A DNA stretch of 39,898 nucleotides from Nocardia sp. (GTDB lineage Bacteria; Actinomycetota; Actinomycetes; Mycobacteriales; Mycobacteriaceae), in contig JACIXH010000022.1 in NCBI GenBank assembly GCA_014360565.1, positions 1 to 39,898 on the forward strand. Direction: 5' to 3'. A model generated the notes under the pieces. The model was not told the DNA's origin. It did no database searches and was given only the letters and a program-made list of their open reading frames with translations. A program made the position numbers and the translations under genes. Below, one piece after another: positions 1 to 9,061 of this stretch (within the stretch, counting starts at the first letter, position 1; each line of letters begins with the position of its first letter).

Positions 1-1795
<1,795 letters not shown>

Positions 1796-1874
1796 CGTGG
1801 CAGAGACATTACGCCGGGCATCGGGGTGCGCATTCCCGCGCAGTCCCCACCGATCTCCGGGCAGAATATGCGCC

Positions 1875-2930
1875 ATGGCTGTTTCTCAACCTGTCGATGT
1901 TGATCCGGCGATCGCCGATTTCGCGGCAATCGGGCGGTGGATGGACGAACAGGGCTTGCCCGGGGCGGAATTCGGTGCGGTGACCGCCATCGGTGGCGGC
2001 ACACAGAATGTGATGCTGCGGTTCACCCGGGGCGGGCGCGAGTATGTGCTGCGGCGCGGGCCCAAGCATCTGCGCGCCAAGAGCAACGAGGTGATCAGCC
2101 GGGAATCGCGGCTGCTCGGTGCGATCGCCGGGACCGAGGTGCGATCGCCGCGGGTGATCGCTGCCTGCGACGACGAGTCGGTGATCGGCGCGATGTTCTA
2201 TCTGATGGAACCCATCCACGGTTTCAATCCGCAGACCGAACTGCCTGCCCTGCACGCCGGTGATCCCGAGATCCGCCGGCAGATGGGATTGTCCGCGGTC
2301 GAGGCCATCGCCAGACTGGGCTCGCTCGACTATCGAGCGCTCGGCCTCGACGACTACGGCCGCCCGGCGGGCTTCCTCGAACGTCAGGTCCCGCGTTGGC
2401 TGCGCGAGCTCGACTCCTACAGCGCCAACGAGGGCTACCCCGGCCCGCGGATTCCCGGTGTCGAGCAGATCGGCGACTGGCTCGAACGCCACCGGCCGAC
2501 CGACTGGCTGCCCGGCATCATGCACGGTGACTGTCATCTGGCGAACATGATGTTCGACTACGACGGGCCCGAGGTGGCGGCGATGGTCGACTGGGAGATG
2601 TCGACCATCGGCGACCCACTGCTCGACCTCGGCTGGCAGCTGGCGACCCGGCCCGAGCCCGGCACCGTCGGCGCGGGCCTGATGGGCACGCTCGGCAGCG
2701 TCGGTGGCCTGCCGAGCGAAGCGGAGATGATCGAGCACTACGGCAAGTTCTCCGATCGCGACCTCAGCGCTGTCCCCTGGTACACCGTGCTGGCCTGCTT
2801 CAAGCTGGGCATCGTGCTCGAGGGCACCTACGCGCGGGCGTTCGCGGGCAAGGCGCCCAAACCGGTCGGTGACTTCCTGCACGCGGTGACGCTGGAACTG
2901 TTCGAGCAAGCCGCTCGGCTCGCTGAATGA
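1875..2930 (+). CDS. APH-family phosphotransferase (acyl-CoA dehydrogenase 10/11-like kinase)
   Basis: A 351-residue aminoglycoside-phosphotransferase-fold protein. The N-terminal lobe has GGGTQNVMLRF and YVLRRGP (nucleotide-binding Lys region replaced by Arg). The catalytic loop is MHGDCHLANMMFD and the metal-binding segment is MVDWEMSTIGDPLLDLGW, both typical of the family branch that resembles the kinase domain of ACAD10/ACAD11. Such actinobacterial proteins are usually linked with acyl-CoA or hydroxyacyl metabolism rather than antibiotic resistance; the substrate here is unknown. The frame stays open upstream of 1875, but ATG 1875 fits the family start. An AGAATAT element lies a few bases before the ATG, so a leaderless transcript is possible. 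Confidence 0.82.
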   Translation: MAVSQPVDVDPAIADFAAIGRWMDEQGLPGAEFGAVTAIGGGTQNVMLRFTRGGREYVLRRGPKHLRAKSNEVISRESRLLGAIAGTEVRSPRVIAACDDESVIGAMFYLMEPIHGFNPQTELPALHAGDPEIRRQMGLSAVEAIARLGSLDYRALGLDDYGRPAGFLERQVPRWLRELDSYSANEGYPGPRIPGVEQIGDWLERHRPTDWLPGIMHGDCHLANMMFDYDGPEVAAMVDWEMSTIGDPLLDLGWQLATRPEPGTVGAGLMGTLGSVGGLPSEAEMIEHYGKFSDRDLSAVPWYTVLACFKLGIVLEGTYARAFAGKAPKPVGDFLHAVTLELFEQAARLAE

Positions 2931-3001
2931 TGCCCGGATCTCACCGGAAGTTGGCGTGATATCGATGGAACGCAAGAAGCAGACATCTTAGGCTGATTCC
3001 C

Positions 3002-3526
3002 ATGATCGTTCCCGACAGCAAGAACTGGACCTGGGTACTCGAACGTCCCTGCTCCGAGTGTGGATTCGACGCCGAGCACACCGCGTACTCGGCCGTGCCC
3101 GAGCTCGTTCTCGACAGCAGCGCCCGGATCGGCTCGGCGCTGGAACGCGACGACGCGCGGGTGCGTCCCGACGAGGTGACCTGGTCTGTTCTCGAATACG
3201 GCGCACACGTGCGCGATGTGTGCCGGATCTTCGACACCAGGCTCGCGCTGATGCTGGCCGGTGACGGCGTCGAGGCGCCGCGGTTCGAGAACTGGGATCA
3301 GGACGCGACCGCGGTGGCCGACCGCTACGGCGAGCAGGACCCCGCTGTCGTCGCGCGGGAACTGGCCGTTGCCGCCGATCGAGTGGCGGCAGCGTTCGGC
3401 TCGGTGCCCTCCGATCGGCTCGATCTGCGGGGTGCGCGCAGCGATGGCTCGCTGTTCACGGTCACTTCGCTGGGTCGGTACTTTCTGCACGACGTCGTGC
3501 ACCACGTCCACGACGTGCGCGGATAG
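3002..3526 (+). CDS. DinB-family protein (putative metal-dependent transferase fold)
   Basis: A 174-residue protein with the four-helix DinB/DfsB pattern: a tryptophan-acid motif and first His in TWSVLEYGAHVRD, and a C-terminal helix HDVVHHVHDVRG that supplies further metal-ligand histidines. Members of this superfamily include bacillithiol and mycothiol-dependent transferases, so a thiol-dependent role is possible, but nothing in the sequence fixes the substrate. It starts at ATG 3002, 71 bases after the phosphotransferase, with no clear Shine-Dalgarno. The stop codon touches a 20-base palindrome that belongs to the control region of the next gene. Confidence 0.7.
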   Translation: MIVPDSKNWTWVLERPCSECGFDAEHTAYSAVPELVLDSSARIGSALERDDARVRPDEVTWSVLEYGAHVRDVCRIFDTRLALMLAGDGVEAPRFENWDQDATAVADRYGEQDPAVVARELAVAADRVAAAFGSVPSDRLDLRGARSDGSLFTVTSLGRYFLHDVVHHVHDVRG

Positions 3527-3546
3527 AAATTTCTCGAGAAATTTCT
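3525..3546. promoter_or_regulatory. 20-bp perfect palindrome made of two AGAAATTTCT copies
   Basis: Positions 3526-3545 form a perfect palindrome centred on CTCGAG. It can also be read as two copies of the self-complementary decamer AGAAATTTCT at 3525-3534 and 3537-3546. It begins at the stop codon of the DinB gene and ends next to the KstR-like site, about 85 bases before the alcohol dehydrogenase start. It has no U-rich tail, so a protein-binding operator is more likely than a terminator. Confidence 0.5.
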
Positions 3547-3559
3547 AGAACGTGTTTCA
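3546..3559. promoter_or_regulatory. KstR-like TetR operator upstream of the alcohol dehydrogenase
   Basis: TAGAACGTGTTTCA matches every fixed position of the published KstR consensus TnnAACnnGTTnnA. It lies about 70 bases before ATG 3631, where it could overlap the promoter of the alcohol dehydrogenase. A close variant, TAGAACGTGTTCCT, precedes the DUF35/thiolase operon at 23295-23308. Which TetR protein binds cannot be told from this window. Confidence 0.5.
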
Positions 3560-3630
3560 GAAATCGGCGATTTGTCGTTAGGGTGAGTGCAATCACAACG
3601 AGGCACGAGCTTGGCGAGAGGTCTACCGGC

Positions 3631-4761
3631 ATGAAGACGAAGGGCGCGATCCTGTGGGGCACCGATCAGGAATGGTCGGTCGAGGAGATCGAGGTCGGCG
3701 ACCCCGTCGCCGGTGAAGTACAGATCCGGATGGAAACGGCGGGCATGTGCCACTCCGACCATCACATCGTCACCGGCGCGACGCCGATGCCGGGCTATCC
3801 CGTGATGGGCGGGCACGAGGGCGCGGGCGTCATCACCAAGCTCGGCCCGAACTGCCCGGCCGACCTGGCCGTGGGCGACCACGTCATCCTGTCGTTCATC
3901 ACCGCGTGTGGCCGCTGTCCCTCGTGCGTCGCCGGCAATATGGCGCTGTGCGACCTGGGCGCCGGACTGCTGATGGGGCAGGCGATTTCGGACGGCACCT
4001 ACCGCATCCAGGCGCGTGGCGAGAACGTCATCCCGATGTGTCTGCTCGGCACGTTCTCCCCGTACATGACGGTGCACCACACCTCCGTGGTGAAGATCGA
4101 TCCCACCATCCCGTTCGAGGTGGCATGCCTGGTGGGTTGTGGCGTGCCGACCGGGTTCGGTTCCTCGACCCATGTGGCGCAGGTCCAGCCGGGCGAGACC
4201 GTGGCGATCGTGGGTATCGGCGGCGTCGGCATGAGCGCGCTGCAGGGCGCCGTGCTCTCCGGGGCCTCGAAGGTCATCGCCATCGACCCGAATCCGTGGA
4301 AGCTCGAGCAGGCGCAGAAGTTCGGCGCCACCCACACCTACGAGAGCATGGCCGCCGCGATCATGCCGATGATCGAGCTCACCGAAGGGCGGATGGCCGA
4401 GAAGGTCATCCTCACCATGGGTGAGATGCACGGCGAGTATGTCGAAGAGGGTCTGATCCTCACCGGCAAGGCGGGCACTCTCGTCGTCACCTCGATGGGG
4501 CGCATGGAAGACAGCGACGTCAAGATGAACAGCTTCCTGCTGTCGATGTTGCAGAAGACGGTGAAGGGCTGCATCTTCGGCGGCGGCAACGCCCGCCAGG
4601 ACGCGCCGCGTCTGCTCGCGCTCTACAAGGCGGGTCAGCTCAACCTGGACGACATGGTCACCCGCAGCTACTCGCTGGAGGAGATCAACCAGGGCTACAA
4701 GGACATGCTGGACGGCAAGAACATTCGCGGGATCATCCGCTACACCGAAGCCGACTGGTAG
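3631..4761 (+). CDS. NDMA-dependent alcohol dehydrogenase, Rxyl_3153-type
   Basis: A 376-residue zinc alcohol dehydrogenase. Cys40 (GMCHSDHH) and His62-Glu63 (GGHEGAG) mark the catalytic zinc site, and CGRCPSCVAGNMALC (Cys93, 96, 99, 107) the structural zinc. GIGGVGMSALQGA is the Rossmann loop. The whole-length pattern fits the family whose NAD is tightly held and needs an external acceptor such as N,N-dimethyl-4-nitrosoaniline. That family is known to track with mycofactocin biosynthesis, whose product is the likely physiological acceptor; no mycofactocin genes are in this window. An upstream in-frame ATG at 3583 is possible, but MKTKGAILWG is the family start and GAGAGG lies before it. KstR-like and palindromic sites upstream suggest repression by a TetR protein. 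Confidence 0.9.
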   Translation: MKTKGAILWGTDQEWSVEEIEVGDPVAGEVQIRMETAGMCHSDHHIVTGATPMPGYPVMGGHEGAGVITKLGPNCPADLAVGDHVILSFITACGRCPSCVAGNMALCDLGAGLLMGQAISDGTYRIQARGENVIPMCLLGTFSPYMTVHHTSVVKIDPTIPFEVACLVGCGVPTGFGSSTHVAQVQPGETVAIVGIGGVGMSALQGAVLSGASKVIAIDPNPWKLEQAQKFGATHTYESMAAAIMPMIELTEGRMAEKVILTMGEMHGEYVEEGLILTGKAGTLVVTSMGRMEDSDVKMNSFLLSMLQKTVKGCIFGGGNARQDAPRLLALYKAGQLNLDDMVTRSYSLEEINQGYKDMLDGKNIRGIIRYTEADW

Positions 4762-5118
4762 TCAGCTCTGGGTGGCCCGCTCGGCGAGGCGGACCGCGAC
4801 CTGCGCGATCAGGTCGTACGGGATCGGTTCGCCGAGGGGGAATTTCAAGGTGCCACGACCCGAGTTGTAGGGCTCGACGGCATGCTCGAGCGCCGCGTCC
4901 CCCTCAGGGACGGGGTACACGCTCACGTGGGACTTCCAGCCCGCGAAGAAGATGAACACCCGGCCGTCGATGGTGGCGGCCGGGATGGCGTAGCTGATCC
5001 GCTCGCCCGTGTCGGGCACCGCACGGTGGATCGTTTCCCGGATTCGCTGTAGGACGGCGCGCTGCGCAGGCGGTTGCGCCGCCAGGTAGGCGTCGACGGA
5101 GGTAGGGGTGCCCGCCAT
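4762..5118 (-). CDS. DUF1801 (YdhG-like) protein
   Basis: A 118-residue single-domain protein. MAGTPTSVDAYLAAQ, the ISYAIPA segment, the GWKSHVSVYP strand and LKFPLGEPIPYDLI are hallmarks of the DUF1801/YdhG family, whose fold resembles frataxin-like iron-binding proteins; the function is not established. The start at ATG 5118 has a perfect AGGAGG six bases upstream. It lies about 28 bases after the zinc ABC ATPase gene on the same strand and may be co-transcribed with it. It converges with the alcohol dehydrogenase, the two stops being adjacent. Confidence 0.8.
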   Translation of the reverse strand: MAGTPTSVDAYLAAQPPAQRAVLQRIRETIHRAVPDTGERISYAIPAATIDGRVFIFFAGWKSHVSVYPVPEGDAALEHAVEPYNSGRGTLKFPLGEPIPYDLIAQVAVRLAERATQS

Positions 5119-5146
5119 GGTTCCTCCTGCTGGGTAGGCAGCAATT

Positions 5147-5823
5147 CTAGGCCCTGACCAGCACCTCCTTGGGATGGCCCGCGGCTTCGAGGCGGCCGTC
5201 GCGTAGTAGCAGGCAGTGGTCGGCCTGCTCCGCCTCGGCCATGTCGTGGGTTGCCTGCACCACGGTGACGCCGCTCGCGCTGATCTCGGCCAGCGCACGG
5301 GAGATCTCGGCGCGCGAGGCCGCGTCCAAGCCGGTGGACGGCTCGTCGAGCAACACCAGGTCCGACTGCTGGGCCAGCGCCTGGGCGAGCAGCGTGCGTT
5401 GTCGCTGACCGCCCGAGAGGGTGTCGAGCCGCCGGGTCGCCAGATCGGTGAGTTCCATCCGTTCCAGGCAGGCGCGCGCGATCGCACGATCCTCGGCGGT
5501 GAGCCGCCGCCACGGGCCGCGATGCGCCCAGCGGCCCATGGCCACCGCCTCGCGCACCGTCATCGGCAGCGTTGCCGGAATCGCGCTGTGCTGCACCACG
5601 AATGCGGGCTTGTGCGTGGTGTGTCGGTGCACGCTGCCCGACTGCGCCGTCACTGTGCCCGCGAGGATGCCGAGCAGGGTCGACTTCCCTGAACCGTTGG
5701 GTCCGACGATCGCGGTGATCCGGCCGCGCGGGATGGTCGCCGATATCTCCGACAGCACGGATTGCCCGGCGTAGCCCGCGCTCAGGGCTCGATCCGGAAC
5801 GCTGCGTCATCTGTGTGTTGCAT
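5147..5823 (-). CDS. aztA: Zinc ABC transporter ATPase AztA, with apparent one-base frameshift near its start
   Basis: The ATPase of the zinc importer encoded across the divergent promoter. Walker A (GPNGSGKST), signature (LSGGQRQR), Walker B (LVLLDEPSTGLD) and the switch His (ATHD) are intact. The only in-frame start inside the long frame is GTG 5758, but the A-loop sequence LSAGYAGQSVLSEIS lies upstream of it. The natural start is ATG 5823, preceded by GAGGTGAG, which reads MQHTDDAAFRIEP and then hits TGA. Adding one C to the CCC run at 5785-5787 joins the two frames as RIEPLSAGYAG and gives a normal protein of about 225 residues. So this is a frameshifted gene or a sequencing deletion. A Zur-type box sits just upstream. 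Confidence 0.83.
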
Positions 5824-5833
5824 CTCACCTCAA

Positions 5834-5862
5834 TTGAAACGATAATCATTTTCAGTATATCG
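5834..5862. promoter_or_regulatory. Zur-type operator and promoter between aztA and aztB
   Basis: An AT-rich imperfect palindrome at 5834-5854 (arms TTGAAACGAT and ATCATTTTCA around a central A) fits the Fur/Zur box style of actinobacteria, with TGAAA and TTTCA ends. Its TTGAAA can serve as a -35 and TATATC at 5856-5861 as a -10 for the plus strand, which would start transcription almost on ATG 5872 (leaderless). On the other strand it lies ten bases before the aztA start. One bound Zur dimer pair could therefore shut both directions when zinc is sufficient. Confidence 0.7.
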
Positions 5863-5871
5863 TTCGGCGCT

Positions 5872-6672
5872 ATGGAATGGCTGATCGCCCCGTTCGAGGT
5901 GGCATTCGTGCAGCGAGCGATGTGGGGTGGGCTGCTCGTTTCCTGCGTGTGTGCCCTCGCCGGAACCTGGGTGGTGGTGCGCGGCATGGCCTTTCTCGGT
6001 GACGCGATGGCGCACGGGATGCTGCCCGGAGTCGCGGTGGCTGCCCTGCTCGGCGGGAATCTGATCGTGGGCGCCGCGGTGAGCTGCACCGCCATGGCCT
6101 TCGGCGTCTCGCTGCTCTCGCGCAGTAAACGCTTCGCGGCCGATACCGCGATCGGGTTGCTGTTCGTGGGGATGCTCGCGGCCGGGGTGATCTTCGTGTC
6201 GCGGTCGCAGTCCTTCGCCGTGGATTTGACCGGGTTCCTGTTCGGTGACGTGCTCGCGGTGCGCACCGTCGATCTCTGGTATCTCGTTGCGGCGCTGGGG
6301 CTGGCGCTGGTGATCGCGGTGCTCGGGCATCGGTCGTTCGTCGCGCTGACCTTCGATCCGCGCAAAGCGCACACGCTGGGGCTGCACCCGAAAGCGGCGC
6401 AGGTGGCCCTGGTCGGGCTGCTCACGCTGGCGATCGTCGCCTCGTTCCACGTCGTCGGGACGCTGTTGGTGTTCGGGTTGCTCATCGCCCCGCCCGCCGC
6501 GGCGGTGTACTGGTCGGATCGGATTCCGGTGGTGATGCTGATCGCCGCGCTGATCGGTGGCTTCTCCACTGTGGCGGGACTGGTCGTTTCGTGGCATGTG
6601 GGAACCGCGGCAGGCGCGACCATCGCGGCCGTGGCGGTGGGGTCGTTCTTCCTGTCCGCGATCTTGTCGGCG
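5872..6672 (+). CDS. aztB: Zinc ABC transporter permease AztB (no stop before the next coding region)
   Basis: A polytopic permease of the ZnuB/ABC-3 family. It shows GTWVVVRGMAFLGDAMAHGMLPG (the typical GLALLGDAISHAVLPG-like loop), several membrane spans, and the AIVASFHVVGTLLVFGLLIAPPAAA segment. About 267 residues belong to the permease, up to the start of the last helix region AILSAV. The frame does not end there: it continues into a lipoprotein-like signal peptide and a beta-propeller domain (6673 onward) and first meets a stop at 7551 after a second frameshift. It may be a true fusion or hide an indel. The start ATG 5872 is chosen because it follows the Zur-controlled promoter and reads MEWLIAPFEVAFVQRA, a normal start. 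Confidence 0.82.
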
Positions 6673-7916
6673 GTGCGGGAGCGGTTCGGGAAGGTCGGGG
6701 CCGTGTCGGTGGCCGCGCTGGCCGCGCTGCCACTGGTGGGATGCGCGCCCGCGGAGCAGCCCGCGGCGGTCGAGGAGCCCCCGCACGGGTTCGTCGCAGG
6801 CGCGGAAGAGATGAGTGAGGCACAGACGCGCCTGGTCTTCGCCGATGCGGCCGGAGCTGTGCGGGTGATCGATCTGCTGACCGGGCAGATCACGCCGATC
6901 GATACTGCGACGCCGAAACCCGGTGGGGCGCAGGCGGAGCCGAGTCCATCGAGCAGCGGCGCGCCTTCCGGTGGGCAGGCGCCGACCGTCGGCGCGGTCG
7001 GTGACGGGCGCTTCGCGTATCTGAGCGCGGGTGCGTCGGTTCGGATCGTGGACAGCGGGGGGTGGACGGTCGAACACGGCGACCACCGGCACTACTACCA
7101 GGCACCGATCCGCGACATCGGGGTGGTCGATGCCGGTGCCGGTGCCGGGGTGTCCGGTGCCTACAGCGATGCCGCCGTCGCGTCGGTCGTGCTCGACTCC
7201 GGGTCGACGATCTTGTTCGACCGCCCTGTGCTGGACAGCGGTGTGGCCCAGCCGCCACGCGGGTCGAGGGCATCGCGGTGCCGTATGCCGAGCGGATCGT
7301 GGTCGCCGACGGCACGGGTCGAGTCGAGGTACGCGGGCGTGACGGCGCGGCGGGACAGGTACAGGCCGCCACCTGCCCACAGCCGCAGGGGCAGGCAGTC
7401 ACCCGGCGCGGTGTTGTATTCGGTTGTGCCGACGGCGCGCTCGTGGTGGCCCAGCGCGACGGCGCTTTCGTCGCCGAGAAGATTCTCTATCCGGCGCCGA
7501 CCTCGGACCGGGCGAGCGCGTTCACCCATCGCCCCGGCAGCACCACGCTGACCGCGCTGGCGGGCCGTGACGGCGTGTGGACGCTCGACATCAGGAAGAA
7601 GACCTGGACGCGGACCGCGGTCGACGATGCGGTCGCGGTGAACACCGCGGGCGAAGGCTCGGCGCTGCTGGTTCTCACGCGCGACGGTGTCCTGCACAGC
7701 ATCGACCCGGTGTCCGGCGCGCAGACAGCGCACCTCGCCGTTTCCGGCGGGCCTGTCGAAGGTCAGCCGGTGATCCGGATCGATCCGGATCGCGCCTACG
7801 TCAATGACATCGGTGGACGCAAGGTCCACGAGATCGCCTACAACGACAACCTCCGTGTCGCGCGCACGTTCGCACTGGACATCGCGCCGTCGCTGATGGT
7901 GGAGACAGGTCTGTGA
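6673..7916 (+). CDS. AztD-like beta-propeller lipoprotein, frameshifted, in frame with aztB
   Basis: From GTG 6673 the frame reads a good lipoprotein signal (RERFGK, hydrophobic stretch, lipobox LVGC), then repeated blades such as RLVFADAAGAVRVIDLLTG and VWTLDIRKKTW. Segments CPQPQGQAV and FGCADGALVV align with CPGVHGEAA and VGCQTGAVV of the true AztD downstream, so it is a paralogue; the conserved His of CPGVHGE is Gln here. A His-rich loop HGDHRHYY remains. A low-complexity Pro/Ser/Gly spacer lies at about 6910-6985. One base is missing in the C-rich stretch 7248-7257: the frame shifts between GVAQPP and TRVEGIAVPY. With it restored the protein has 414 residues. Its TGA overlaps a GTG start of the next gene. 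Function: probably periplasmic zinc handling. Confidence 0.7.
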
Positions 7917-9034
7917 AGCACGCATTTCCGGGCAACCGTTACCCGGCGCCGCGGCGTCGCCATCCGAGCCCCGCTGTCGGCGCGGGAATCGCCGGTCCGA
8001 CCGACCGGCCTCGTGACGAGGTCGCGCGTGGTCATGGCGCGGTGATCGTCGCGAGCCTGCTGTCGGCGTGTGGATTCGGAGCCGATCAGTCGGGACGACG
8101 GCGCCGAGCGCCGATGCGCCGGGTGATCGGGTTGATCGCCGCGGCCGCGTTGCTGGTGCCCGTGGTGACCGCGTGCACCAGCGAGGCAGAGCGCTCCGGG
8201 ATCGTGGTGACCACGAACATCCTCGGTGATCTGACCCGCGCGGTGGTCGGTGACGCGGTACCGGTGACGGTGTTGATGCAGGCGGGGGCCGATCCGCATT
8301 CCTTCGCCATCTCGGCACGTCAGGCCGCCGATATCGAGCGGTCCGCGCTGGTGGTACACAACGGGCTCGGGCTCGAAGAGGGCATAGCCCGGCATGTGCA
8401 AGCGGCCGTCGCGGCGGGCGTGCCGACGCTGGCCGTCGCCGAGCGGGCCGACCCGATCCAGTACACCTCCGACGAGTCGGCGGGACAGCTCGATCCCCAC
8501 TTCTGGACCGACCCGCGCCGGGTGCGCATGGCCGTCGAAGCGATCAGCGCCGAGGTGCTGGCCCAGGTCGACGGCATCAATGCCGAAGCGGTGCAGGCCA
8601 ATACGCAGCGCTATCTCGGTGAACTGGACGAGCTGGACCGGTGGATGACCGATCGGTTCGCCGCCATCGCGGCCGAGCGCAGGCAACTGGTCACCGACCA
8701 TCACGTGTTCGGTTATCTCGCACAGCGATTCGGGTTCCGAGTGATCGGCGCGGTGATACCGAGCGGCACCACCCTGGCCTCGCCGAGCGCGTCGGATCTC
8801 GACGATCTCGCGACCGCGATCAGGACCGCCGGGGTACCGGCGATCTTCGCCGATTCCGCACAGCCGGACCGGCTCTCACGCGTATTGGCCGAACACACCG
8901 GATTGCAGGTGCAGGTGGTCGCCCTGCACACCGAATCCCTCACTCCGCCCGGTGGGGGTGCGGCCACCTATCTCGAGATGGCGCGCGCCAACACCGAAGC
9001 GATCGCCCGTGGTTTATCCGGGCCGACAACGTAA
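7913..9034 (+). CDS. aztC: Zinc ABC transporter substrate-binding lipoprotein AztC
   Basis: Cluster A-I metal-binding protein that delivers zinc to the permease. Ligand regions seen: AGADPHSF (first His), LDPHFWTDP (second His), TDHHVFGYLAQRFGF (third His) and IFADSAQPDR (Asp). Two starts are possible. GTG 7913 overlaps the preceding stop as GTGA and has GGAG upstream, giving a long N-terminus of 67 residues that itself contains a lipobox-like VASLLSACG. ATG 8114 gives a standard lipoprotein of 306 residues, MRRVIGLIAAAALLVPVVTAC. I favour 8114 for the mature product, but give the longer span because coupling at 7913 is well supported by spacing. The long His-rich loop of ZnuA is absent, as in AztC. 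Confidence 0.85.
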   Translation: MKHAFPGNRYPAPRRRHPSPAVGAGIAGPTDRPRDEVARGHGAVIVASLLSACGFGADQSGRRRRAPMRRVIGLIAAAALLVPVVTACTSEAERSGIVVTTNILGDLTRAVVGDAVPVTVLMQAGADPHSFAISARQAADIERSALVVHNGLGLEEGIARHVQAAVAAGVPTLAVAERADPIQYTSDESAGQLDPHFWTDPRRVRMAVEAISAEVLAQVDGINAEAVQANTQRYLGELDELDRWMTDRFAAIAAERRQLVTDHHVFGYLAQRFGFRVIGAVIPSGTTLASPSASDLDDLATAIRTAGVPAIFADSAQPDRLSRVLAEHTGLQVQVVALHTESLTPPGGGAATYLEMARANTEAIARGLSGPTT

Positions 9035-9061
9035 TTCACGCACGAAGAGATGGAGCAACAG

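Noticed and set aside
7133..7160. GCCGGT direct repeats
   Set aside because: They fall inside coding sequence and produce a Gly/Ala run in a propeller loop; too short and imperfect to call a repeat element.
4923..7380. Long minus-strand frames across the zinc locus
   Set aside because: They overlap clear permease and propeller coding sequence in the other direction and show Pro/Arg/Thr-rich low-information protein.
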